64,000 nt of DNA from Treponema sp. (GTDB lineage: Bacteria; Spirochaetota; Spirochaetia; Treponematales; Treponemataceae). This document shows positions 25,842-35,358 of the stretch, one piece after another. The stretch spans positions 1 through 64,000 of the forward strand of contig JAFUYH010000043.1 in assembly GCA_017470605.1 (NCBI GenBank), in the 5' to 3' direction. The translations under genes were made by a program, and so were the position numbers. Position 1 is the first letter of the stretch. Each line of letters opens with the position of its first letter. The notes beneath the pieces were generated by a model. It did no database searches. It saw nothing but the letters and a program-made list of their open reading frames with translations, and was not told the DNA's origin.

Positions 25842-28691
25842 TTATCTTCCGTGACACTGCTTGTATTTCTTTCCGCTTCCGCAAGGGCAAGGATCATTGC
25901 GGCCAACTTTAGGCATCGTGCGGCGGACAGTTATATTGTCGCCCTGTGAACGCTGGTTCATGGCACTGCCTGCAGCCTGTCTTCTGGCCTGGTCACCATT
26001 AAATGAAGACTGGGCACTGCGCTGAGCGTCTACGGCGGCCTGCTGCTGGGAAGTTGAACGACCTGCCATTGCAGCGGCCGTATTTCCTGCTTCTGTGTGC
26101 TGTGCGTTAATTCCCTTCTGCTGGGCTTCTGCCATTCTGCGTCTTGCTTCTGCGGCTTCTGGCGAAAGCTGAATCCTTACTTTGAATACTCGCGACATTA
26201 CAGTCTTACGGATTGTTTCAAGCATCTGGTCAAAGATGTTAAAACCGTCAATCTTGTATTCTGTAAGAGGATTTTTTGAACCGTAAGAGCGCAGTGCAAC
26301 TGCTTCCCTCAAGCCTTCCAGAGTTTCCAGCTGGTCAAGCCACTTGCGGTCAATAATCTGTACATACTGGTAGCGGATAAACATATTAAGGTTTTCTTTT
26401 CCGGCCAGAGTTTCTTTTTCTGTAATGTCATTCTGAAGGTGAGCGAGCAGGGCTTCTTTTGAAAGCTGGTCTGCAGGAAGCTGAACACCAAATGCTTCAC
26501 GAATTTTTTCATTCAGCTCATTTAATGGGACAGAAGAATTCTTGTTATGTCTTGCAGCCTCTTCATATACGGCAAACATTTCTTCAACTTCTTCTGTGGC
26601 ATTATTCATTATTCGCTGAGAAAGATTGTCATCTGCAAGAATTTCATCGCGATTCTGATAAATTACAGTTCTCTGTTCATTAAGAACGTCATCATAATCA
26701 AGCAGATGCTTACGGATTTCAAAGTTACGGTCTTCTACCTTCTGCTGAGCCTTTTCAATACCCTTGTTCAGCCACGGGTGGTCAATAGGTTCCCCCGGCT
26801 GCATACCGATTCGGCTCATCATAACCTTCATTCGTTCACCGCCAAAGAGGCGCATAAGGTCATCGTCCATGGAAATGTAGAATTTAGAGCGTCCAGGGTC
26901 TCCCTGGCGTCCCGAACGACCGCGCAGCTGGTTATCAATACGGCGGCTTTCATGGCGTTCAGAACCTATTACATAAAGACCGCCTGCGGCACGTACTTCT
27001 TCGTAGTCCTTTTTCCAGTTTTCTCTTTCAATTTCAAGGGCTGCCTTGTACTGTTCTTCTGTGGCATTAGTTCCGGCTCGTTTGCGGGCTCTGAATTCAG
27101 GATTACCGCCAAGCTTAATATCGGTACCACGACCAGCCATGTTTGTTGCAATTGTAACGGCACCCTTTGCACCGGCTTCTGCAATAATCATAGCTTCGCG
27201 GGCATGGTTCTTTGCGTTCAAAACTTCATGGCGGATTCCCTTGCGGGTAAGAAGGGCACTCAAAAGCTCAGATTTTTCTACAGAAACTGTACCTACCAGA
27301 ACCGGCTGTCCCTTGTCATGAGCGGTCTTAATTTCTTTTGCAATTGCTTCCCATTTATCCTGCTCGTTCAGGTAAACTTCATCATTTTCGTCCTTGCGGG
27401 CTACAGGAAGGTTTGTAGGAATGGCAACAACATCAAGACCGTAAATCTTGTTGAATTCAACTGCTTCTGTTGCGGCTGTACCAGTCATACCTGAAAGCTT
27501 ATCGTACATACGGAAGAAGTTCTGGAATGTGATGGTTGCCATTGTACGGTTTCGCTGGGCAATGCGTATATGCTCTTTTGCTTCAATAGCCTGATGAAGT
27601 CCGTCTGAATAGCGGCGGCCTTCAAGAACACGGCCTGTAAATTCATCAATAATTTCTACCTTACCATCTCTTACAAGATAATCTACATCATTGTGGAAGA
27701 GCAGATGGGCGCGAAGTGCCTGGGTAAAGTAATGGGTATACTCAAAGTTTTCTTCGTCTTCAAGGGAACCTGTAATAAGGTTGTGCTTGTGAAGGATTTC
27801 ATTGATATGAAGCATACCCTTGTCTGTAAATGAAACGCGCTTAGACTTTTCATCAATTGTGTAGTCACCCTGAATTGCAGCACGTTCTTCTGGTGTCATC
27901 ATTGTTTCATCAGGATATTCGCCTGTTTTAGGGTCTTTTTCAACTTCTGTAAGTTCTCCAACATATTTATCAACTTCGTGGTACTTGTAAGTGTCGTCTT
28001 CTCCGGCACCGGAAATAATAAGCGGAGTTCGGGCTTCATCAATCAAAATAGAGTCAATTTCATCAACAATACAGTAGTTAAAGCCGCGCTGAACCTTATC
28101 TTTAAGGTCAATCTTCATGTTGTCGCGCAGATAATCAAAACCAAATTCGTTGTTTGTACCGTATGTTACATCACAGGCATAAGCGGCCTTGCGGGCTTCG
28201 TTATCCATGGAAGAAAGAATTGCCCCTACAGTAAGTCCAAGGTATGTAAAAATAGGACGGCGGCTGTTTGCATCGCGTTCTGCAAGGTAATCGTTTACAG
28301 TTACAACGTGAACGCCTTTTCCTGTAAGTGCGTTAAGATAGGCCGGGGCAACTGCAACCAGAGTTTTACCTTCACCAGTCTTCATTTCTGTAATTTTACC
28401 CTGATGCAGGTTGATTGAACCCATAATCTGAACGTCAAAAGGGCGTTCTCCAATTACACGCCATGATGCTTCACGGCAGAGGGCAAAAGCCTCTGGTAAA
28501 ATATCATCAAGAGTTTCGCCTGCGGCAAGTCTTTCTTTAAAATTCTTTGTCTGTTCCGGGAATTCTTCCGGTTTAAGTGATTTTGCCCATTCTTCTTTTT
28601 CATTAACTTTTGCAAGGATAGGGCGGAGTGCCTTTACATCTCGGTCGTTCTGTGAGCCAAAGATTGCGGTAAGAACTTTATCAATAAACAT
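25842..28691 (-). CDS. secA: Preprotein translocase ATPase SecA
   Basis: A 949-residue SecA, the motor that pushes preproteins through SecYEG. Walker A is MKTGEGKT (103-110). The DEAD-like box [13 protein letters not shown] and the [10 protein letters not shown] and [11 protein letters not shown] motifs are present, followed by the preprotein-binding and helical-scaffold regions. The Gln/Ala/Ser-rich linker (about 865-925) leads to a C-terminal zinc motif [17 protein letters not shown], which in relatives binds SecB and ribosomes. The ATG follows AAGGAA. It is transcribed alone, with a bidirectional terminator behind it. Confidence 0.98.
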   Translation of the reverse strand: MFIDKVLTAIFGSQNDRDVKALRPILAKVNEKEEWAKSLKPEEFPEQTKNFKERLAAGETLDDILPEAFALCREASWRVIGERPFDVQIMGSINLHQGKITEMKTGEGKTLVAVAPAYLNALTGKGVHVVTVNDYLAERDANSRRPIFTYLGLTVGAILSSMDNEARKAAYACDVTYGTNNEFGFDYLRDNMKIDLKDKVQRGFNYCIVDEIDSILIDEARTPLIISGAGEDDTYKYHEVDKYVGELTEVEKDPKTGEYPDETMMTPEERAAIQGDYTIDEKSKRVSFTDKGMLHINEILHKHNLITGSLEDEENFEYTHYFTQALRAHLLFHNDVDYLVRDGKVEIIDEFTGRVLEGRRYSDGLHQAIEAKEHIRIAQRNRTMATITFQNFFRMYDKLSGMTGTAATEAVEFNKIYGLDVVAIPTNLPVARKDENDEVYLNEQDKWEAIAKEIKTAHDKGQPVLVGTVSVEKSELLSALLTRKGIRHEVLNAKNHAREAMIIAEAGAKGAVTIATNMAGRGTDIKLGGNPEFRARKRAGTNATEEQYKAALEIERENWKKDYEEVRAAGGLYVIGSERHESRRIDNQLRGRSGRQGDPGRSKFYISMDDDLMRLFGGERMKVMMSRIGMQPGEPIDHPWLNKGIEKAQQKVEDRNFEIRKHLLDYDDVLNEQRTVIYQNRDEILADDNLSQRIMNNATEEVEEMFAVYEEAARHNKNSSVPLNELNEKIREAFGVQLPADQLSKEALLAHLQNDITEKETLAGKENLNMFIRYQYVQIIDRKWLDQLETLEGLREAVALRSYGSKNPLTEYKIDGFNIFDQMLETIRKTVMSRVFKVRIQLSPEAAEARRRMAEAQQKGINAQHTEAGNTAAAMAGRSTSQQQAAVDAQRSAQSSFNGDQARRQAAGSAMNQRSQGDNITVRRTMPKVGRNDPCPCGSGKKYKQCHGR

Positions 28692-28745
28692 CGTATTTTC
28701 CTTTTCATTTATTATAACAAATATACAATAAATTTACTATAATAA

Positions 28746-28774
28746 TTGTGTTTAGGGCAAGAAAAATATATAAT
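28746..28774 (+). promoter_or_regulatory. Leaderless-type promoter of five-gene operon
   Basis: TTGTGT (28746-28751), 17 bases, TATAAT (28769-28774), seven bases, ATG at 28782. No Shine-Dalgarno sequence lies between. The operon runs to 32541. Confidence 0.6.
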
Positions 28775-28781
28775 GATTTTC

Positions 28782-29996
28782 ATGAAAAAAATCTTCCCGA
28801 TTATTTTGACTTTAATACTCTTTTCCCTTATTTCCTGCCAGCGCAATGAAACTGTTCAGTCTATCAGTGAAATTGAACTTTTTAATCTTTCTTATGGCAA
28901 GTTTGAAGAGCAGTTAAGCACAGCAAATCTTAATTCCATTGGAAACGTTCAGTTCGGAATACAGATGAGGGACGGTTTTTTCTACATTGTGGACGGTGAA
29001 GCAAAAAAGATAATGGAATTGAATTCCTATGGCGACCTTCTGACTCTTTTTTATAATGAAGATGCAGAAACTGCCGACTTTTTTTCAAATTCCAATAGGG
29101 CTGATAAAAGCATTCATCATGAAATCTCTTATCCTTTTGATTATCCGGGAAAAATTGCCGTAGATTCAAATAAATATATTTATGCAGTCTGTTCTATTCC
29201 CCGCGACCGTCAGGAAAAAAGTGAAGATGATTTGATGCTTTACAGTCATACAGTCCTTCGTTTTGCCCGCGACGGTTCTTTTGTTGAATATCTGGGACAG
29301 CAGGGCCCCGGAGGAACACCTTTTCCTTATATCAAAAATATCTACACCACTGCAAAAGATGAACTTGTTGTTGTAAGCACTTCTACAGATGGCGCTATGG
29401 TTTACTGGTTTTCTACAGACGGTTTCTTAAAATATATGATTCCGGTTTCTAAAAAAGACATTCCTCTTGTAAAAGGAATAAATGATAATTCAGATGTCTA
29501 TCTTGCAATAGACGGAGTTGTGCCTGATCCGTCTTCTTACAGACTTTTTATTCAGGTGGATTATTTTTCTTCTTATGTTGATGAAGATTCTAAAGTTCAG
29601 TCCGGCGTAAATTACATTCAGACCCTGCTTTATCCTTTGAACGCAGAAGACGGTATTTTTGAAGAGCCGGTTTCAATTCCACCTTATGAAGAATCTGTCG
29701 TAGCAGATTACAGCCGCCTTACTTACCGAATTCCTTATGAATTCCTTGGTGTTACTAAAAACGGCTGGAAATTCTTTATTCTGAAAACTGATGACGGCTT
29801 TAATATCGAAATGATTCAGAATGAAAGCCAGAGAATACTTCGCCGTCATTTTAATGCAAATCATAATGAGATTCTTTACAATACAATGACTCTTTCTCAG
29901 GACGGTATTATTACAGCCCTTTATCTGGAAAAGGAAAAGGCCCGCGTTGTCTGGTACAGGACAGACAGCCTGATAGATGCTATTCTTAAGAATTAG
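28782..29996 (+). CDS. Lipoprotein, beta-propeller-like
   Basis: A 404-residue predicted lipoprotein (lipobox SLISC, Cys19). The body is rich in short beta-strand blocks with aromatic-Asp-Gly turns (MRDGFFYIVDGEAKKIMELNSYG, VAVDSN-like IAVDSNKYIYAV, VLRFARDGSFVEYLG), the pattern of NHL/six-bladed propellers, probably covering residues 45-400. It would be anchored to a membrane and present a binding surface outside the cytoplasm. The ATG at 28782 gives a clean signal peptide; the frame upstream overlaps the promoter. It is the first of five closely spaced genes (gaps 15-26 bases). Propeller assignment is by pattern only. Confidence 0.72.
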   Translation: MKKIFPIILTLILFSLISCQRNETVQSISEIELFNLSYGKFEEQLSTANLNSIGNVQFGIQMRDGFFYIVDGEAKKIMELNSYGDLLTLFYNEDAETADFFSNSNRADKSIHHEISYPFDYPGKIAVDSNKYIYAVCSIPRDRQEKSEDDLMLYSHTVLRFARDGSFVEYLGQQGPGGTPFPYIKNIYTTAKDELVVVSTSTDGAMVYWFSTDGFLKYMIPVSKKDIPLVKGINDNSDVYLAIDGVVPDPSSYRLFIQVDYFSSYVDEDSKVQSGVNYIQTLLYPLNAEDGIFEEPVSIPPYEESVVADYSRLTYRIPYEFLGVTKNGWKFFILKTDDGFNIEMIQNESQRILRRHFNANHNEILYNTMTLSQDGIITALYLEKEKARVVWYRTDSLIDAILKN

Positions 29997-30013
29997 TTTT
30001 GTGGAGTGTCTGT

Positions 30014-30565
30014 ATGTTTGAAGATGTGGAAGAAATAAGACCCGCAGAAGGGGAAGAAGAACTTCATTTTTATTATAACAGGGCTGAAAGAATTGCAAGG
30101 GCTCCCCAGAATGTGCAGGACTACTACAACGGCGGAATGAGGCCTGTTCGCGGCTTTAAAATCTTCTTTACAAAGCAGAATCGCTTTATCTTTTTCGGAC
30201 TCATCTTTTTTGTTGCTTTTGCATGGATTTATTCAGGTCTTAACAGAACAAGAAATCAGACAATCCTTAATGGCGTTGTTTATGATTTGTCTGCCTTTTC
30301 TTACGAAGACGAAATATATGTAACTATAAAATCAAGATTCAAAAATACTGATGAAATACGTGATTCAATTCCTTTTGAGGCATCCGTATTTGCAGTTAAT
30401 TCAGACAATCAGATACAGGAAAAAGTTTTTCTGCAGGGACTTGCAGAAGTGTCTGGAGAACAGTCCGTAAGGACAAAAATCAGAGATTTTGATATAAAAA
30501 GAATAGATGTAATTCTTGATTCGCAGGGGGCTTCTAAGGAACTTTCTGCATTTGTTACAAGATAA
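30014..30565 (+). CDS. Single-pass membrane protein of unknown function
   Basis: A 183-residue protein with a charged cytoplasmic N-terminus (about 1-50), one hydrophobic helix (RFIFFGLIFFVAFAWIYSGL, about 57-76) and a C-terminal domain of about 105 residues probably outside the cytoplasm, rich in beta strands (GVVYDLSAFSYEDEIYVTIK). The start ATG at 30014 has GGAG seven bases upstream. It follows the lipoprotein by 17 bases, so the two may act together at the envelope. No family was recognised. Confidence 0.7.
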   Translation: MFEDVEEIRPAEGEEELHFYYNRAERIARAPQNVQDYYNGGMRPVRGFKIFFTKQNRFIFFGLIFFVAFAWIYSGLNRTRNQTILNGVVYDLSAFSYEDEIYVTIKSRFKNTDEIRDSIPFEASVFAVNSDNQIQEKVFLQGLAEVSGEQSVRTKIRDFDIKRIDVILDSQGASKELSAFVTR

Positions 30566-30591
30566 AGAATATAAAGATAAAAGGTGAAAGA

Positions 30592-31002
30592 ATGAGCAGT
30601 TCAATTGCATGTATAGCCTATAAGAACGGTAAGATTTTTATTGCTAAACGCCTGATGAAAGGCGATATGGGAGGCAGGTGGGAATTTCCCGGAGGCAAAA
30701 TAGAAGAGGGGGAATCTTTTGAAAAGGCTATTGTTCGTGAAATGCAGGAAGAATTCGGGGTGGAAGTAAAAGTTGGCGAAAAAATTACAAGCGGAACTTT
30801 TATGCATGGTTCTCAAGCCTGTAGTCTGGATGTTTTTGAAGTTTTTTTTCCTCATGACGGAATGAAAGAAAAGTTTACACTTTCGGAACATAGTGATTAC
30901 AGATGGGCAGATTTAAGTGAAATTCCTTCCCTTAATTTTGTTGATTCAGATTTAAAAGTCTATGCTGATGTTTCTCAATGGCTTAAAAAGAAATACTCTT
31001 AA
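30592..31002 (+). CDS. NUDIX hydrolase, MutT-like
   Basis: A 136-residue NUDIX protein. The box GX5EX7REUXEEXGU is complete at residues 35-57 (GKIEEGE, then REMQEEFGV). The preceding GGRWEFPGGK and the length match MutT-type 8-oxo-dGTP pyrophosphohydrolases, which cleanse the nucleotide pool of oxidised precursors; other (d)NTP substrates are possible. It is the third gene of the operon, between an unknown membrane protein and a small lipoprotein, a context that does not explain it. The start follows AAGGTG. Confidence 0.88.
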   Translation: MSSSIACIAYKNGKIFIAKRLMKGDMGGRWEFPGGKIEEGESFEKAIVREMQEEFGVEVKVGEKITSGTFMHGSQACSLDVFEVFFPHDGMKEKFTLSEHSDYRWADLSEIPSLNFVDSDLKVYADVSQWLKKKYS

Positions 31003-31020
31003 TGAAGGCTGGTGGTTATT

Positions 31021-31398
31021 ATGAAGTTTTTTTCAAAAGGTTCTTTTGTTTTTTTTGCCCTGATTTTACTTTCTCTTTCAATTTATTCTGGCTGTACTAA
31101 AAATGATGATGATATAATTGAATTTGATAAAACTTATCCTCTTGCACTTGCTCCTGATGTGGAATGGGGAGTTGTAACTGAACCTTATGTAGGTTACAAA
31201 AAGGATTCAGACTGGACTTCGCCGGTGACGGGGCATTGCCGTAAGGGTGAAATAATTCAGGTATTAGGAAAAAGACAGGATGAAAGCGGTGAAAAATGGT
31301 ACTACACAGAAAAAGGCTGGCTTTCAGAAATCAGTGTAAATATTTACAGTAACCGCTATAAGGCGCAGAAAGTTGCTAACGAATTGTTAAGTAAATAA
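31021..31398 (+). CDS. Small lipoprotein with SH3-like domain
   Basis: A 125-residue predicted lipoprotein (lipobox IYSGC, Cys25). The remaining 100 residues contain VTEPYVGYKKDSDWTSPVTGHCRKGEIIQVLGKRQDESGEKWYYTEKGWL in short pieces typical of bacterial SH3 (SH3b) domains, which bind peptides or cell-wall glycans. The ATG at 31021 is chosen for the signal peptide; an in-frame GTG lies nine bases upstream. It lies 18 bases after the NUDIX gene and 15 before the NeuB-like gene. Function is unknown. Confidence 0.72.
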   Translation: MKFFSKGSFVFFALILLSLSIYSGCTKNDDDIIEFDKTYPLALAPDVEWGVVTEPYVGYKKDSDWTSPVTGHCRKGEIIQVLGKRQDESGEKWYYTEKGWLSEISVNIYSNRYKAQKVANELLSK

Positions 31399-31413
31399 AG
31401 GAGTCTTTTTGGG

Positions 31414-32541
31414 ATGGCAGAAAGCAGGGTGAATATAATTGCAGAAATAGGAACTTCTCATGAAGGCTCTTACCAGAAGGCCTGTGCTCTGGTAGATGCG
31501 GCGGCAGAAGCGGGGGCAGATACAATAAAGTTTCAGTGGGTTTATGCTGATGAAATCCTGCATCCTCTGACAGGTCTTGTTCATCTGCCTACAGGAGACA
31601 TTCCTTTGTATGAACGCTTCCATCAGCTGGAATGTCCCGTAATTTTTTATAAAAATATTATGGATTACGTTCATTCAAAGGGCTGTAAGTTCTGCTGTTC
31701 TCCTTTTGGACTTCGCAGCCTGAAAGAACTTCTTGAACTGAATCCTGATTATGTAAAAATTGCCTCTCCTGAGGTAAATCACTACAAAATGCTTGAAGCC
31801 CTTAGAGATTACCGCAGCAGTCAGGCTGGGGCTAAAGTTCCTGTCATAATCTCTTCCGGGGTTTCTACTCTTGCAGACTTGGACAGGGCTGTCCGCATTC
31901 TGGGAAGAGAAAATCTTTCTCTTCTGCACTGCATTACAAGTTATCCCGCTCCTGAAGACCAGTATAACGTAAAGGTTATTTCTACTCTTGCTTCCGTTTT
32001 TGGCATTGAAACAGGACTTAGTGACCACAGTCTGGACCCGGTTCTGGTTCCTGTTTTAAGTACAGTCTGCGGCGGAACAATAATTGAAAAGCATTTTACC
32101 CTAAGCCGTCAGACAGAAGGTCTGGATGACCCGGTTGCCCTTGAGCCTGAGCAGTTTGCCCTTATGGTTCATGCCGTTCATCAGACGGAGGCCTGCCTCC
32201 GCCATTACGGACGGGAAATTGGAATGCAGAGAAGTCTTGACCAGCTGGAAGAAGCCTTTGGAAAAGAGAGAATTATGGCGGTTCTGGGAAACGGAGTAAA
32301 AGAGCTTGCCCCTGCAGAAGAAGCAAATTACGGACGAACAAACCGCAGCCTGCATTTTATGCGTAAAATGAATAAAGGTGAAAAAATCTGTGAGGGTGAT
32401 ATAAAGATTCTCCGCACAGAAAAGGTTCTTAGCCCGGGAATCTCTCCAGAATTTTATGATTCCCTTATGGGAGCGGTTCTTGCCCGCGATGTAGAAGACG
32501 GCGCAGGCGTTCAGCTTGAAGATTTTTTAGTCCGCTCTTAA
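31414..32541 (+). CDS. N-acetylneuraminate synthase family protein (NeuB-like, with SAF domain)
   Basis: A 375-residue NeuB-type enzyme. The TIM-barrel part starts NIIAEIGTSHEGSYQKA and contains ADTIKFQ, YVKIASPEV and GLSDHSLDP, matching enzymes that condense phosphoenolpyruvate with a hexosamine to give nonulosonic acids (sialic, legionaminic or pseudaminic). The C-terminal 65 residues (SLHFMRKMNKGEKICEGDIK) are an SAF antifreeze-like domain. No cytidylyltransferase or epimerase lies nearby, so the pathway is not clear. In spirochaetes flagellin glycans are a possible use; this is inference. It is the last operon gene and shares a TTAA double stop with coaX. Confidence 0.82.
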   Translation: MAESRVNIIAEIGTSHEGSYQKACALVDAAAEAGADTIKFQWVYADEILHPLTGLVHLPTGDIPLYERFHQLECPVIFYKNIMDYVHSKGCKFCCSPFGLRSLKELLELNPDYVKIASPEVNHYKMLEALRDYRSSQAGAKVPVIISSGVSTLADLDRAVRILGRENLSLLHCITSYPAPEDQYNVKVISTLASVFGIETGLSDHSLDPVLVPVLSTVCGGTIIEKHFTLSRQTEGLDDPVALEPEQFALMVHAVHQTEACLRHYGREIGMQRSLDQLEEAFGKERIMAVLGNGVKELAPAEEANYGRTNRSLHFMRKMNKGEKICEGDIKILRTEKVLSPGISPEFYDSLMGAVLARDVEDGAGVQLEDFLVRS

Positions 32542-33332
32542 TCTGCAAGTGTATCTGCAATCCTTTTCATGCCGCAGAGGGTTAAATCCTTGTCTGTATA
32601 GTCAAAGGCATCTGTGATTGGAGAAAGCATGCTGTTTAAGCCGCCTGTAGCAATCACTTTTATTTCAGATTCCTTACAGCCACATTCTTTTACCATGTCT
32701 TTTTTCATCTGGGAAAGAAGTCCTTCCACAAGCCCCTTGTAGCCAAGTACAATTCCGCTCTGAACGGCAACTACCGTATTTTTTCCAAGGCTTGTCGGCG
32801 GAATATCCAGAGGAATTGCCGGAATCTGTGCCGCGTTGTTAAAAAGTGAATTAAAGGCTGTCCTGATTCCTGGGGCAATCGCAACCCCGGCAATGCTTCC
32901 ATTCTGGTCAACCGCGGTAAAAGAAAGGGCTGTTCCAAAATCTGCAATAATACAGGGAGAATGATAGCGGCTCCATGCTTCCAGAGCGTCGCAGTAAAGG
33001 TCTGTTCCTATTTCGTGAACGGCGGTTTCTGGTACTTTCAGAGGAAGTTTTTTATAAATGTCAGCGTCAATCAGAATCGGTTTTTTATGGTTTATATGCT
33101 GGGCAACGATAACAAAAGGACCGATTAAAGCCGGAACGACTGAACTTAAAACAACCGTATTTATCTGACCAAAATCAATTTCTGCATCGCGAAAGAGGGG
33201 GCGGAGCAGAGAAAAGTATTCATCGCCGGTACGCTTTAAGTCTGTAGAAATCCGCCAGGTATATAAAAGTTTTTCACCGTCAAAAAGAGCAGATTTAATA
33301 TTTGTGTTTCCAATGTCAAAAATCAGCGTCAT
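32538..33332 (-). CDS. coaX: Type III pantothenate kinase
   Basis: A 264-residue CoaX, which phosphorylates pantothenate with ATP at the first step of coenzyme A synthesis. The ASKHA-fold phosphate motif is FDIGNTNIK (5-13). ADFGTALSF carries a second conserved Asp, and GVAIAPGI and ATGGLNS match the later motifs. Type III kinases are not inhibited by CoA, unlike CoaA. The gene lies downstream of hisS on the same strand, 43 bases after its stop, and its stop codon overlaps that of the NeuB-like gene. Confidence 0.94.
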   Translation of the reverse strand: MTLIFDIGNTNIKSALFDGEKLLYTWRISTDLKRTGDEYFSLLRPLFRDAEIDFGQINTVVLSSVVPALIGPFVIVAQHINHKKPILIDADIYKKLPLKVPETAVHEIGTDLYCDALEAWSRYHSPCIIADFGTALSFTAVDQNGSIAGVAIAPGIRTAFNSLFNNAAQIPAIPLDIPPTSLGKNTVVAVQSGIVLGYKGLVEGLLSQMKKDMVKECGCKESEIKVIATGGLNSMLSPITDAFDYTDKDLTLCGMKRIADTLAD

Positions 33333-33375
33333 ATTTTCACCTTTCCATATCCCGCCACAAGAGGCCTGACAACCT

Positions 33376-34632
33376 TTATTTTACGGTAACTTCTCCGTCT
33401 TTAAATGTCGCAAACTTTGTGTAGCCTTGTTTTTCAAGCATGTCAAACATAGGCCCCATCTTTTTTGCCTTATGAAGAATGGAAACCGAATATTCGGCGC
33501 GGAGTTTTTTTGCTGCTGCAATAACTTCTGGAAAGTCTGTTGCTTCATCATAAAGAAGGGCGCATTTTTCCTTTTCATCAGGAATTTTAAAGCCAATATC
33601 AAGAAGAATAGAACAGATTCTTTCAAAGCCGATTGAAAAACCTACGGCCGGCACCTGCTGGCCTAAGAATTTTCCAATCATGTTGTCATAGCGTCCGCCG
33701 CCACCAACTGCACCAGAAAAGGCAGGGCTTGCAATTTCAAAAACAACTCCTGTGTAATAGCCCTGTCCGCGAACAAGGTTTGGAGTATAGGCAATCTTAT
33801 ATTTTCCGCCGGAAATCTTATTTACAGTAGAAATGATGTATTTTAGGTCGTCTGCAATAGAGGCATCTGCACATTTGGATGCAACATCATCCAGTGTAAT
33901 TTCTGAATCTTTTGAAATAAAATCTACAAGAGCCTTTATTGCCTGACCTGGAAAGGCTTTTTCTGTAAGTTCAGCTTCTACGCCTTCTGCCCCGATTTTA
34001 TCAAGTTTATCAAATGTAATGCAGACAGAATCAAGACTTTCTGCGGCAAATCCCATTGTTTCAAGCATGTTGCGCAGGATTCTTCTGTCATTGATATTGA
34101 TTGTAAAGTTTTTGAATCTTTCATCTGTACAGCCAATGTTTAAAAGGGCGCGGGCTGTAACGTCAATCAGTTCAACTTCTGCATTTGCAGATGTATCGCC
34201 CAGAATATCAATGTCGCACTGAACAAATTCGCGGCTGCGTCCTTTCTGCGGGCGTTCTGCGCGGAAAACTCGGTCTGTCTGAATTACCTTAAAAGGAAAC
34301 TGAAGTTCATTTCTGTTTGCGGCAAAAAAGCGGGAAAGGGGCAGGGTTAAATCATAGCGAAGTCCCATGTCAGAAAGTTCTTTTTCTTCAACCGGCTGCT
34401 TTGCAAGGGCAGATTCCAGTTTGTCTCCGCGTTTGAGCACCTTAAAAATAAGGTTCAGGTTATCGCCGCCGTCAGACTTGTCAAGATTTTCTGAATCCTC
34501 CAGCATTGGTGTGGAAATCCGTTCAAAGCCGCTGGCGCGGTAAGTTTCCAGAATCTTTCTCTGAACATAATCACGAAGTTTCTGTTCTGCCGGTAAAATA
34601 TCTTTCATGCCTTTAAGCGCGTTTGTCTTCAT
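33376..34632 (-). CDS. hisS: Histidyl-tRNA synthetase
   Basis: A 418-residue class II synthetase that charges tRNA-His; the tRNA-His(GUG) gene is at 63151. Motif 2 is FRAERPQKGRSREFVQCDIDILG, the histidine loop is near GGGGRYDNMIG, and motif 3 is AVGFSIGFERI. The C-terminal anticodon-binding domain is short and ends TFKDGEVTVK. The ATG at 34632 has GAGG six bases upstream; an in-frame codon four residues earlier has no such site. The N-terminal block GMKDILPAEQ with YDLTLPLSRFFA resembles the longer eukaryote-like HisRS clade found in several bacterial phyla; placement would need a tree. Confidence 0.95.
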   Translation of the reverse strand: MKTNALKGMKDILPAEQKLRDYVQRKILETYRASGFERISTPMLEDSENLDKSDGGDNLNLIFKVLKRGDKLESALAKQPVEEKELSDMGLRYDLTLPLSRFFAANRNELQFPFKVIQTDRVFRAERPQKGRSREFVQCDIDILGDTSANAEVELIDVTARALLNIGCTDERFKNFTININDRRILRNMLETMGFAAESLDSVCITFDKLDKIGAEGVEAELTEKAFPGQAIKALVDFISKDSEITLDDVASKCADASIADDLKYIISTVNKISGGKYKIAYTPNLVRGQGYYTGVVFEIASPAFSGAVGGGGRYDNMIGKFLGQQVPAVGFSIGFERICSILLDIGFKIPDEKEKCALLYDEATDFPEVIAAAKKLRAEYSVSILHKAKKMGPMFDMLEKQGYTKFATFKDGEVTVK

Positions 34633-34745
34633 TATAAACCTCACTAGATTTCATGCAGATTCCGAAAAATACTCGGAATAACGTTTAAGAAATAATAATG
34701 TAAAATAAAGTTTAAGACAATTAGTGACTTTATATAAAATGCAGA

Positions 34746-34774
34746 TTGACAAAAACCTGTTTTTCTTCTATATT
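34746..34774 (+). promoter_or_regulatory. Strong promoter of rimP-nusA-infB-rbfA
   Basis: A perfect -35 TTGACA (34746-34751), 17 bases and TATATT (34769-34774). Start would be near 34781, giving a leader of about 95 bases before rimP. Confidence 0.75.
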
Positions 34775-34800
34775 GTAATAGTCAGTTTAATAAGATTATT

Positions 34801-34832
34801 AAAAAGACTCGTGAGTGCCACGGGTCTTTTTT
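34801..34832 (+). terminator. Terminator-like hairpin in the rimP leader (possible attenuator)
   Basis: Arms AAAAAGACTCGTG (34801-34813) and CACGGGTCTTTTT (34819-34831) form a 13-bp stem with one G-T pair around AGTGC, followed directly by T. It lies after the promoter and before rimP, so it may limit read-through into the nusA operon. NusA-linked attenuation is inference. Confidence 0.7.
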
Positions 34833-34875
34833 GTTGTAGTCGTATTTTAAGGCAGATGTCTGCAGGAGCTTTGAT

Positions 34876-35340
34876 ATGGAATATACAGCCTATTCAGAAA
34901 TTAAGTATTACAAGGAATGTGCCGCTCTGGTAGAAGGCATGGACTTTGTGCTTGTAGATTTGAAGATTGTTCCTTCAAAACAGACAACAAAGATTTCTGC
35001 TGTTATTGCTTCAAAAGACCCTTCAGTAAATATTGGAGTAAATGACTGTGCAAAAGTTCACCGGGTTCTGCTTCCCCGTCTGGAAGCACTTTTGGGAACA
35101 GAAGATACCATGATGGAACTTACAAGCCCGGGAATTGAGCACAATATAAAAAATGCGGCTGAATTTACAGTCTTTACGGGACGAGAAGTTCGCGTATGGG
35201 ATAAAACAGTAACTGACTGGGTAGGAGGAAAAATCCTTTCTGCCGATGATAAATCAGTAACATTAGAAACTGAAGACGGAAAAAATCTTACGGTTTCTTA
35301 TGAAAATATAGCGAAAGCAAAATTTGTTTATACAAAATAA
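34876..35340 (+). CDS. rimP: Ribosome maturation factor RimP
   Basis: A 154-residue RimP, which binds the free 30S subunit and helps late 16S rRNA folding. The N-terminal alpha/beta domain (about 1-85) carries GMDFVLVDLKI and the family's NDCAKVHRVLLPRLE. The C-terminal Sm-like domain (about 90-150) includes TSPGIEHNIKNAAEFTVFTGREVRVW. Length is normal. The ATG follows AGGAG. It is the first gene of the conserved rimP-nusA-infB-rbfA operon, behind a strong promoter and leader hairpin. Confidence 0.94.
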   Translation: MEYTAYSEIKYYKECAALVEGMDFVLVDLKIVPSKQTTKISAVIASKDPSVNIGVNDCAKVHRVLLPRLEALLGTEDTMMELTSPGIEHNIKNAAEFTVFTGREVRVWDKTVTDWVGGKILSADDKSVTLETEDGKNLTVSYENIAKAKFVYTK

Positions 35341-35358
35341 AATTCAGGGGGCTTGAAT

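Noticed and set aside
26547..27494. Plus-strand frame of 315 codons opposite secA
   Set aside because: Antisense shadow; composition is Phe/Cys-rich and unlike a real protein.
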